Below are positions 56,963-64,000 of a DNA stretch of 64,000 nucleotides, piece by piece. Both the position numbers and the translations under genes were made by a program. Origin of the DNA: Pedobacter foliorum (GTDB lineage Bacteria > Bacteroidota > Bacteroidia > Sphingobacteriales > Sphingobacteriaceae); assembly GCF_013266735.1 (NCBI RefSeq), contig NZ_JABSNU010000001.1, positions 806,001-870,000 of the forward strand, in the 5' to 3' direction. Position 1 is the first letter of the stretch. Every line of letters begins with the position of its first letter. The notes under the pieces are model-generated. The model made no database searches. It was not told where the DNA came from and was given only the letters and a program-made list of their open reading frames with translations.

Positions 56963-57448
56963 ATGGTTGTATCAGAGAAAACCCTTAAGTGGGGCTTGTG
57001 TTTATACCCTCCCATGCTGTTTCAGCGTATATGGGTTAAAAAATTTCACAAAGGATTTAGGGGTGTTGATGTGAAAATCAATAAAAGCATCTTTAATAAA
57101 AACTATAACGGCTCTATATTTGGTGGTACAATCTATGCAGCCACAGATCCATTTTATGCTTTACTTTTTGATCAATTGCTTCAAAGAGAAGGTTTTAAAG
57201 TGAGAGTTTGGTTAAAGAGTGCTTCGATACAATATTTAAAGCCTGGCAGAGGTAATTTATACTTTACCATAACCGTTACAGATGACATGCTGAATGATGC
57301 CATCGAAGCCTTAAATACTTCAGGGAAATTTGTTAAAGCTTATCCAATGGAGATCACTAATGCAGAAGGTGAGATATGCGCAACGGTAATGAACGAGGTT
57401 TATGTACGCAATCTTCATCAGGGCGAGCAACCCAGGATAGCTTATTAA
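56963..57448 (+). CDS. DUF4442 hotdog-fold protein
   Basis: A 161-residue protein resembling the DUF4442 thioesterase-like family: NKNYNGSIFGGTIYAATDPF holds the central hotdog helix, followed by VWLKSASIQYLKPGRG. Hotdog proteins often cleave or bind acyl-CoA thioesters, but the usual catalytic acid is not evident here. It is 31 bases upstream of the AlbA_2 gene, so possibly co-transcribed. Confidence 0.82.
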   Translation: MVVSEKTLKWGLCLYPPMLFQRIWVKKFHKGFRGVDVKINKSIFNKNYNGSIFGGTIYAATDPFYALLFDQLLQREGFKVRVWLKSASIQYLKPGRGNLYFTITVTDDMLNDAIEALNTSGKFVKAYPMEITNAEGEICATVMNEVYVRNLHQGEQPRIAY

Positions 57449-57479
57449 ATATCACTATTCGCTTAAGAACATACACAAA

Positions 57480-58103
57480 ATGAATATCAGGAAACTAATT
57501 TTGCAAGGCGAAGGAACGACACTGGATTTCAAGAAGACGATTACTAATAACGAAAAAATTGCCAAAAGTCTGGTTGCATTTGCCAATAATAAGGGCGGGC
57601 AGCTGCTTATTGGGGTGGCCGATGATGGCAGCATTAAAGGTGTAAAATCTGAAGATGAGGAGCGTTATATGATTACTAAATCGGCACACCAGTTCTGTAA
57701 ACCCGCAATAGAGCCCGATTTTGAAGAGATTTATGTTGATGATAAATTAGTACTTGTTGTAAAAATTGCTGAAAGCGATACAAAACCTCATTATGCGCTT
57801 GATGAAAATAAGAAATGGTGGGTATATTACAGAGTAAAAGACAAAAGTATTTTAGCCAGTAAGATTATAGTTGATGTTATAAAGAAGAGTGGTAAAACCG
57901 AGGGCGAACTAATTACTTATACTGAACAGGAAAAAAAGTTGTTTGAGCACCTTAATCAGGAAGGCCGAATTACCCTTAAGCAGTTTAGTAAGCTTACCCG
58001 AAGTTCGTACCGACAGGCGCAGAAAATATTGGTTAGCCTCATTTTAAGTGGAGTTTTAAAACCCAATACATCAGAAAAAGAAGAGTTTTTTACGACCATG
58101 TAA
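57480..58103 (+). CDS. AlbA_2/Schlafen-like ATP-binding protein
   Basis: A 207-residue protein. The N-terminal half (about 5-125) is an AlbA_2 domain with GEGTTLDFKKTI, SLVAFANNKGGQLLIGVADDG and the RVKDKSILAS end; the C-terminal third contains a winged-helix-like segment (ITLKQFSKLTRSSYRQAQKIL). The family is associated with nucleic-acid or nucleotide binding, and some members are transcription regulators. Targets are unknown. It is the last plus-strand gene before MATE by 102 bases. Confidence 0.88.
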   Translation: MNIRKLILQGEGTTLDFKKTITNNEKIAKSLVAFANNKGGQLLIGVADDGSIKGVKSEDEERYMITKSAHQFCKPAIEPDFEEIYVDDKLVLVVKIAESDTKPHYALDENKKWWVYYRVKDKSILASKIIVDVIKKSGKTEGELITYTEQEKKLFEHLNQEGRITLKQFSKLTRSSYRQAQKILVSLILSGVLKPNTSEKEEFFTTM

Positions 58104-58205
58104 AACAAGATTACTTGGTTATTTGAATATCATTATTTTAAATATGTGATGTAAAAGCGTACTGTATTTTCATAAATCACAATAAAATAGCCGACTTTTG
58201 CCAAA

Positions 58206-59573
58206 ATGCTAACTACCTTATATAATAAATACAAGCCCTATTATTCTGATAACTTGCGATTGGCGATGCCTATCGTGGTTTCTCAGCTAGGTCATACCCT
58301 GGCGCACCTGGCGGATAGTGTTATTGTAGGTCATTTTGCAGGTACAATTCAGCTGGCAGCAGTTTCATTGGTAAACAGCTTGTTTATGCTCATCCTGGTT
58401 TTGGGTATGGGCCTAGCTTATGGTTTAACACCATTAATAGCTCAGGAAAGTGGGCGTAAAAACTACGAAGAATGTGGTAAGCTGCTTTCTAACAGTTTGA
58501 TTATAAACTTCTTTATTTCTTTATTGCTTTATGCTTTTGTGCATTTGGGTACTTTGCTGGTTATAGATCATATTGGTCAATCGCCTGAAGTTGTTGCTTA
58601 TGCAAAACCATATTTGGGCCTTCTTGGTGTCTCTATCATTCCATTAATGATATTTCAAACGTTTAAGCAGTTTGCCGAAGGATTGGGCTTCACCAAACAA
58701 GCGATGTTTGTGTCTATCTGGGGTAATGTAATTAACATTGTTCTGGGGGTTATTTTTGTTAAAGGCATGTTTGGAATAGCTCCTATGGGTGTAAAAGGTG
58801 TTGGCTGGAGTACCTTGATTGACCGTACCGTTATGGCAATCGTAATGTCTATATATGTCTTAAGATCACCAGTTTTTAAGGTTTATATTAAGCAATTTAA
58901 GCTTAGTTTCTTTGATAAAGTACGGGCACTTAAAATCATAAAAATTGGTGGCCCCGTGGCATTACAATATTCCTTTGAAATCAGTGCCTTTAGTGGTGCT
59001 GCTATTCTTATCGGAACCATAGGCGCAGTGGAACAGGCGGCTCATCAGGTGGCTATAAATCTAGCTTCTATTACCTACATGATGGCTAGTGGGATTGCTT
59101 CTGCTGCAACCATTAAAACTGGTAATAACTTTGGAAAACGCAATTTTATGGACCTGAGACGGTCAGCTATTGCTAGCTACCATGTAATATTGTTGTTTAT
59201 GGCAATAACAGCACTGTTTTTTATATTGGCAAACAATTTATTGCCTTTTCTTTATACCGAAGATAACGCCGTAATTAGTATTGCTGCTCAGCTACTTATC
59301 ATTGCCGGATTTTTCCAGCTGTTTGATGGCACCCAGGTGGTTGGTTTAGGTGTGTTAAGAGGTATTGGTGATGTAAACGTACCCACATTTATCACCTTTG
59401 TTGCTTACTGGGTTATCGGTATACCATTGGGCTATCTTTTGGGGATCAAGCTAGATATGGGTGTAAATGGAATTTGGTATGGCTTAACATTTGGATTGCT
59501 CACTGCATCTATCCTACTGTTTCTCAGGTTTCAAAGCAAAACCAGGGTTTTGCTTACCAAAACAGCGATGTAG
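58206..59573 (+). CDS. MATE-family efflux transporter
   Basis: A 455-residue inner-membrane transporter with 12 predicted helices in two MatE halves (about 20-180 and 245-405). Early PIVVSQLGHTLAHLADSVIVG and the repeated-half GAAILIGTIGAVEQAAHQVAINL are typical. Exports cationic compounds or metabolites with Na+ or H+. The single gene has its own promoter region. Substrate unknown. Confidence 0.95.
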   Translation: MLTTLYNKYKPYYSDNLRLAMPIVVSQLGHTLAHLADSVIVGHFAGTIQLAAVSLVNSLFMLILVLGMGLAYGLTPLIAQESGRKNYEECGKLLSNSLIINFFISLLLYAFVHLGTLLVIDHIGQSPEVVAYAKPYLGLLGVSIIPLMIFQTFKQFAEGLGFTKQAMFVSIWGNVINIVLGVIFVKGMFGIAPMGVKGVGWSTLIDRTVMAIVMSIYVLRSPVFKVYIKQFKLSFFDKVRALKIIKIGGPVALQYSFEISAFSGAAILIGTIGAVEQAAHQVAINLASITYMMASGIASAATIKTGNNFGKRNFMDLRRSAIASYHVILLFMAITALFFILANNLLPFLYTEDNAVISIAAQLLIIAGFFQLFDGTQVVGLGVLRGIGDVNVPTFITFVAYWVIGIPLGYLLGIKLDMGVNGIWYGLTFGLLTASILLFLRFQSKTRVLLTKTAM

Positions 59574-59697
59574 TTAAATTAACTTCTTCCAGCCCCCCTA
59601 TTTCACTATTAATCAATAGCTATCGACAGATTTATCAATAAAAATTTTGTTTATTCAGAAAGTTGAATTAATATTGTCGACTAATTCGATAGATTTA

Positions 59698-60636
59698 ATG
59701 AGTATCCGCGAAAACCAGATTAGAATAGCCGTAAACAACAAACTACAAGAAAGTAAATGGAAGCGAATCGCTTATCTATGCCTTTTTATACTGGCAGCGC
59801 TGTTTATCGGTCTTGCTATCTATACAAACCTCACTTACGAACAGGCTGTTGCATTTGGTCAAGATATTTACAGTCAACTTGATGAGAAGTTTCTATGGAT
59901 GCTTCTGGTAGGATTTATGGCTCAATTAGTTGATGGAGCATTGGGGATGGGCTATGGGGTAATCTCTACAACGCTCCTATTATCGGGTGGTTTAAATCCG
60001 GCAGTAATTTCTGGTAGTATCCATACTGCAGAAATGTTCTCAAGTGGAGCTTCAGGTTTTAGTCATTATCGCTTTGGTAATGTGAATAAAAAGCTTTTTA
60101 AAACATTGCTAATTCCCGGTGTATTGGGTGCAATTGCAGGAGCGATATTATTGGGATATGCGGGCGAAGCATTTTCAGGTTGGATAAGACCGGTAATTTC
60201 AATTTACACATTGCTATTAGGTATTAGAATATTAACCAATGCATTTAAAGAAAAACAGAAACCACAAAAGGTAAAACGTGCCGGATGGCTTGCTGGTGCC
60301 GGAGGTTTTTTAGATTCTTTTGGTGGTGGTGGATGGGGACCATTGGTTACCTCTACCCTGATCTCAAAAGGCCGTACACCTAAGTATGTAATAGGATCAG
60401 TTAGCTTAACCGAGTTTTTTGTAACCATGGCTAGTGCGATTACATTCTTCTTTATTCTAGGTGTTAGTCACTGGCAATCGATACTGGGATTGATTGTCGG
60501 AGGCGTGATCGCAGCACCTTTAGCAGCTCGTTTGGTGGGTAAACTTCCAATTAAAAAGATGTTTATCGGAGTTGGGGTAATTGTGATTATATCCAGTGTT
60601 CGAATCATCTGGATGTTTGTCGATAAATTAATCTAA
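59698..60636 (+). CDS. TauE/SafE-family sulfite/anion exporter
   Basis: ATG 59698 is chosen over a TTG at 59647 (17 residues shorter, better family match). The 312-residue membrane protein has about eight helices and TauE motifs VDGALGMGYGVISTTLLLSGG and GFLDSFGGGGWGPLVTS in the two halves. Members export sulfite, sulfonates or related anions. No sulfur genes are near, so the substrate stays open. Confidence 0.93.
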   Translation: MSIRENQIRIAVNNKLQESKWKRIAYLCLFILAALFIGLAIYTNLTYEQAVAFGQDIYSQLDEKFLWMLLVGFMAQLVDGALGMGYGVISTTLLLSGGLNPAVISGSIHTAEMFSSGASGFSHYRFGNVNKKLFKTLLIPGVLGAIAGAILLGYAGEAFSGWIRPVISIYTLLLGIRILTNAFKEKQKPQKVKRAGWLAGAGGFLDSFGGGGWGPLVTSTLISKGRTPKYVIGSVSLTEFFVTMASAITFFFILGVSHWQSILGLIVGGVIAAPLAARLVGKLPIKKMFIGVGVIVIISSVRIIWMFVDKLI

Positions 60637-60773
60637 TTACCTTATTGTCTTAATAAAAGTTAAAAAACTATTGTTTAATTTTACAATAGAATAAAACGCT
60701 CTTTAGTATTGTCATCCAAATTAACACTCTGAATACTAGTATGTAATATATTATTGTTAAATTAGTGTTACCC

Positions 60774-60947
60774 ATGGACCAGAATACAACAGAACTAACA
60801 AAACATTACTGTCGCAATTGCTCAAAACCATTAGATTACCGGATTCCTCGGCAAAGAATTGTAAAGACAGTTCTTTTTTGGGTACCGCTTAAACGGTACA
60901 AATGTATGATGTGCGATAAAAAACAATACGTTTTGGCTAAAAACTAA
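60774..60947 (+). CDS. Small zinc-ribbon-like protein
   Basis: ATG 60774 is preferred over an upstream GTG at 60765. The 57-residue protein has two CxxC knuckles (CRNC and CMMC) separated by about 28 basic residues, a zinc-ribbon layout. It may bind zinc and nucleic acid or protein. No family is recognised. Confidence 0.7.
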   Translation: MDQNTTELTKHYCRNCSKPLDYRIPRQRIVKTVLFWVPLKRYKCMMCDKKQYVLAKN

Positions 60948-61025
60948 GTAGAAAATTGAAACTAGTTTCTAATTCTTCCCTATAGCTTGTTTGCCTGCAC
61001 TTAAACTCAGCTAGGATTCTTGTAG

Positions 61026-61057
61026 GACTTTTATAGGACTCTAGTCCTATAAAAGTC
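61026..61057. repeat. 15-base perfect inverted repeat
   Basis: gacttttataggact (61026-61040) pairs with agtcctataaaagtc (61043-61057), loop of 2 bases. It lies 27 bases past the galM stop on the minus strand without a T-run, so it is either a terminator-like hairpin or a regulatory/recombination palindrome. Confidence 0.75.
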
Positions 61058-61084
61058 TGAGAACACCACCAGAATTAAGGTTTT

Positions 61085-62125
61085 CTATGCGGATACTTCT
61101 ATTTTATAGATAGTAGTCTGAGCATAATTTTCGCCAGGTCTTAGCACCGTACTTGGAAATTCAGGGATATTAATACCATTTGGATGGTGTTGTGTTTCAA
61201 CGCAAAACGCACCAAAAGCTTCATAATTTCTTCCGCCTTTACCATGTTTTACGTTAAGATATTTGGCAGTGTACAAGTGAGCAACAGGTTCGGTAGTGTA
61301 TACAGAAAGCTTTAATCCACCTGTCTCTTCGGTTGTTTCAGAAGCTAATGTAAGTTCACCATATTGTTTATCTAATACATAAGTTTGGTCGTATCCTTCT
61401 TCAGGATCCCAATCTCTACCAAATTCCTTACCTCCTAAAAAGTCGTGATGCGTACCTTCTACCGGTATGAGCTTACCCGTAACTACATAATTATCATCCT
61501 GTTCAAGGTAATTGCTTGCAGGCATTCTATGGTGGTGCCTAGCAATTGAACCTCCCGCAGGAGCAAGATTAAAATAACCATGATGTGTTAAGTTGATCGC
61601 AGTTGCTTTATCTGTAGTTGCTTTAAAATCAAGAATTAATTCATCTGCATCAGTTAATTTAAAAGTTAGTTGGATGGTTAGGTTTCCAGGGAAATTTTCT
61701 TCACCATCTGGGCTTACGTATTGAAGTGTTACAGTTGGATCAATGGTAGATAAAACATCCCATACCCTCTTGTCGTAACCAGTGTCGCCACCATGCAGGC
61801 AGTCGCCGCCTTTAGCTTGCGACAGTTGGTATGCTTCACCATCAATTGTAAATCTTCCGTTTTTAATACGGTTGGCATAACGGCCGACAACAGCTCCTAA
61901 ATAAGGGTAACTTGCTAAATATTCATCGCTGATGTATTGGTCAAATTCATCAAATCCCAATACAATATCCTGCTTTTCTCCATTTTTATTGGTGACTACA
62001 AAGCTGCTTATTATAGCGCCATAGTTATATATTTTTACATATGTTCCTTTGGTATTTGTTAATTCAACAGCAACAATTTCTTTGCCGTCTATAATTTTAC
62101 CGGTCTTTACTAATTTAGTCTTCAT
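61085..62125 (-). CDS. galM: Aldose 1-epimerase (galactose mutarotase), cytosolic
   Basis: A 346-residue protein without a signal peptide, so cytosolic, unlike the lipoprotein paralogue at 19 kb. Active-site pieces: HGGDTGYDKRVW, LTHHGYFNLAP (catalytic His) and CVETQHHPNG with the catalytic Glu. It supplies alpha-D-galactose to the divergent galactokinase, so the two form the first steps of the Leloir pathway. Confidence 0.97.
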   Translation of the reverse strand: MKTKLVKTGKIIDGKEIVAVELTNTKGTYVKIYNYGAIISSFVVTNKNGEKQDIVLGFDEFDQYISDEYLASYPYLGAVVGRYANRIKNGRFTIDGEAYQLSQAKGGDCLHGGDTGYDKRVWDVLSTIDPTVTLQYVSPDGEENFPGNLTIQLTFKLTDADELILDFKATTDKATAINLTHHGYFNLAPAGGSIARHHHRMPASNYLEQDDNYVVTGKLIPVEGTHHDFLGGKEFGRDWDPEEGYDQTYVLDKQYGELTLASETTEETGGLKLSVYTTEPVAHLYTAKYLNVKHGKGGRNYEAFGAFCVETQHHPNGINIPEFPSTVLRPGENYAQTTIYKIEVSA

Positions 62126-62134
62126 TTATATATA

Positions 62135-62178
62135 ATAAAATGCATTTTATGTCGAGTCGAACCGGTACCATTCGGTTC
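62135..62178. promoter_or_regulatory. Two palindromes in the galM-galK divergent region
   Basis: ataaaatgcattttat (62135-62150) is a perfect 16-base palindrome 10 bases upstream of the galM ATG. gaaccg (62159-62164) pairs with cggttc (62173-62178). Both are candidate binding sites for a galactose regulator. Confidence 0.6.
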
Positions 62179-62281
62179 ATAATTGTATATTTAGGGCCAG
62201 GTATTTTTTAGAACCACTTGTTATTTCAAACAATACTATAAATACTTTATTAAAACTAAAACATTAATTTAAAATATTACA

Positions 62282-63433
62282 ATGAAAGCGGAATTAACCA
62301 ATAAATTCTTTGAAAAGTATGGACAGCAAGCAACAGCACATTATTTTACTCCGGGTCGCGTAAATTTAATTGGCGAACATATTGATTACAATGGTGGCTT
62401 AGTAATGCCTTGTGCAGTTACTTTAGGTACGTGGTTAATTATGGCTCCAAATAACGATAATGTAATCAGATTTAAAAGTTTAAATTTCGAAGAAACCGCA
62501 GAAATTGAGTTACAGCCATCTTATACCAAAACAGGTTCAGAATGGTTTAATTATCCACTGGGGGTTTTTAACGAAATCTCAAAAAAACATACCATACCTA
62601 CAGGTTTAGACCTTTTGTTTTTTGGTAATATTCCAATCGGTTCCGGCTTATCCTCATCTGCTTCTATTGAAGTAACAATGGCTTATGCCTTAAATGATTA
62701 CTTCAATTTAGGTTATGAAAAAATTGAGATTCCTTTATTGGCTCAAAAAGTAGAAAATGAATTTATTGGTGTTAATTGCGGCATCATGGATCAGTTTGCT
62801 GTTGCTTTCGGAGAAACGGATAAAGCAATAGTTCTCAGCTGCGATACTTTAAAATATAAAATAGTTGACTGCGATCTTGATGGTTATTCATTGGCTATTA
62901 TCAATACCAATAAACCTCGTAAACTGGCGGAATCTAAATATAATGAAAGAGTTTCCGAATGCCAGACTGCTCTTGAACAAATAAATCAGGAAATTAAACT
63001 TAATAATTTATGTGAGCTAAATGCAGAGAAATTTGCATTACACAGCCATTTAATTACTGATGAAACTGTTTTAAAAAGGGCAACTCACGTAGTTAAAGAA
63101 AATGACAGGGTTAACTTGGCTGCTAAAGCATTGAATGAAGGTAACTTACAGGAGTTTGGCCGTTTAATGTATGCTTCTCATCAATCATTAAAAGATTTGT
63201 ATGAAGTAACTGGAGTAGAACTTGATACAGTAGTAGATTTCTGTACTGATTATGAGCATGTTATTGGCGCACGTATGACTGGTGCCGGCTTCGGTGGATG
63301 CGCTATCGCTCTGCTTAAAAAAGGACAGGAAGACGATTTTGAAAAAAAACTTACAGACTTCTATGCAGCGCGTATTGGCTACAATCCTGCAATATATATA
63401 AGTGAAATTGGTAATGGTGCTTCTGCTATTTAA
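62282..63433 (+). CDS. galK: Galactokinase
   Basis: Phosphorylates alpha-D-galactose with ATP. A 383-residue GHMP kinase with the galactose signature GRVNLIGEHIDYNGG, the ATP loop PIGSGLSSSASIEV, the catalytic Asp region NCGIMDQFAVAFG and GHMP motif 3 ARMTGAGFGGCAIA. Divergent from galM. A transporter and GalT are not in the window. Confidence 0.98.
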   Translation: MKAELTNKFFEKYGQQATAHYFTPGRVNLIGEHIDYNGGLVMPCAVTLGTWLIMAPNNDNVIRFKSLNFEETAEIELQPSYTKTGSEWFNYPLGVFNEISKKHTIPTGLDLLFFGNIPIGSGLSSSASIEVTMAYALNDYFNLGYEKIEIPLLAQKVENEFIGVNCGIMDQFAVAFGETDKAIVLSCDTLKYKIVDCDLDGYSLAIINTNKPRKLAESKYNERVSECQTALEQINQEIKLNNLCELNAEKFALHSHLITDETVLKRATHVVKENDRVNLAAKALNEGNLQEFGRLMYASHQSLKDLYEVTGVELDTVVDFCTDYEHVIGARMTGAGFGGCAIALLKKGQEDDFEKKLTDFYAARIGYNPAIYISEIGNGASAI

Positions 63434-63470
63434 TCTTAATTTTGCTGCTTAAACAGATTAAAGGTATTTG

Positions 63471-64000
63471 ATGAAGAAGCTAAAGTTAGATGAACTAAAC
63501 CGAGTTGGGATTGATGAATTTAAAGAACAGGATAAGTTACCGGTAATCGTGGTATTAGATAATGTGCGAAGTATGCACAATATCGGTTCTGTTTTTAGAA
63601 CGGCTGATGGTTTTGCTATCGAAAAATTATACCTGTGCGGAATTACGGCTCAGCCTCCGCACAGAGAAATTGAAAAAACTGCACTCGGCGCTACCCAATC
63701 TGTAGCGTGGGTTCATTTCGAAACTACTTTGGATGCCGTAACTTCTTTGAGAGCAGATGGTTATCGGATCATTGGAATTGAACAGGCTGCCGGTAGCATT
63801 ATGCTAAATACTTACAAACCTGATTTTTCTGAGAAGTATGCATTGATTTTTGGAAATGAGGTTAACGGGGTTAGTGATGAGGTTATGGCTCAAATTGATG
63901 AATGTATCGAAATTCCGCAGTTTGGCACAAAGCATTCTTTTAATATCGTGATCTCTGCCGGTATTGTTCTTTGGGATTTCTTCGCTAAATTAAGGCTATA
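63471..64000 (+). CDS. TrmH/SpoU-family RNA methyltransferase (reaches window edge)
   Basis: Frame from ATG 63471, 37 bases after galK. The translated 176 residues have the SPOUT pattern: VIVVLDNVRSMHNIGSVFRTADGF (motif 1), LIFGNEVNGVSDEVM (motif 2) and IPQFGTKHSFNIVISAGIVLWDF (motif 3). They methylate ribose 2'-OH in tRNA or rRNA. The last two visible bases are 'ta', so a stop may complete at 64001. Length near 176 suits the short Bacteroidota group. Confidence 0.95.
   Translation, partial: MKKLKLDELNRVGIDEFKEQDKLPVIVVLDNVRSMHNIGSVFRTADGFAIEKLYLCGITAQPPHREIEKTALGATQSVAWVHFETTLDAVTSLRADGYRIIGIEQAAGSIMLNTYKPDFSEKYALIFGNEVNGVSDEVMAQIDECIEIPQFGTKHSFNIVISAGIVLWDFFAKLRL

Noticed and set aside
1..64000. 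CRISPR arrays, tRNA or rRNA genes, prophage or toxin-antitoxin pairs
   Set aside because: None seen on either strand by reading; a tRNA scan would be needed to be certain.

Overview
The window looks like chromosomal DNA of a Bacteroidota, most probably a Pedobacter-like member of the Sphingobacteriaceae. The reasons are a SusC/SusD pair with its own ECF sigma factor and FecR anti-sigma factor, a giant one-protein hybrid two-component regulator, a split transketolase, the absence of clear Shine-Dalgarno sequences, many short-tailed lipoproteins, and a GyrA with the Bacteroidota-type QGRGGKG box. No rRNA, tRNA, CRISPR array, phage or intact insertion sequence was seen.

Layout. 1-1.1 kb: 3' part of a secreted type-B carboxylesterase. 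1.3-9.3 kb: an orphan hybrid two-component sensor, a short broken remnant that looks like the start of a GH3 glycosidase, and a three-gene secreted cassette (a heme-protein-associated domain, a beta-propeller/cytochrome c protein, and a DUF1080 3-keto-disaccharide hydrolase-like protein) suggesting oxidative attack on glycosides. 9.4-23.8 kb: an L-arabinose regulon. It holds araB-araD-araA-symporter on the minus strand, a HAD phosphatase, the two transketolase subunits, a Nudix-type AraR-like repressor with a degenerate Nudix box, a lipoprotein aldose 1-epimerase, a tandem GH43 arabinosidase-like enzyme and an AraC regulator. Four copies of one inverted repeat (aataaacgt-N7-acgtttatt) lie in exactly the intergenic regions that control these units. 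24.2-28.3 kb: an unrecognised secreted protein, an aldehyde dehydrogenase and an AraC regulator, with a remnant of another AraC gene between them. 28.5-35.4 kb: SusD, SusC with an STN signalling domain, FecR and ECF sigma factor. 35.8-46 kb: mostly core genes (DUF2652 protein, glycosyltransferase, lipid A acyltransferase, WbqC-like protein, CorA and MgtE magnesium transporters, biotin synthase, Ohr, FUSC protein). 46-48.2 kb: a small accessory patch with an IS-like remnant. 48.2-64 kb: two secreted TPR paralogues downstream of gyrA, then hemF, an MFS transporter, small lipoproteins, a fasciclin protein, DUF4442, an AlbA_2 protein, MATE, TauE, galM/galK and an RNA methyltransferase reaching the window edge.

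How the parts work together. Extracellular arabinose-containing glycans would be cut by the GH43 protein. Free arabinose would be mutarotated by the lipoprotein epimerase and imported by the sodium symporter. It would then pass through AraA, AraB and AraD to xylulose 5-phosphate, which the two-subunit transketolase feeds into the pentose phosphate pathway. The shared operator and the Nudix-type regulator tie these steps into one regulon. The SusCD/ECF/FecR locus and the orphan hybrid regulator are separate glycan-sensing systems whose substrates cannot be read from the sequence.

Limits. All calls come from reading the sequence and recalling families; no database search was run. Domain boundaries are approximate.
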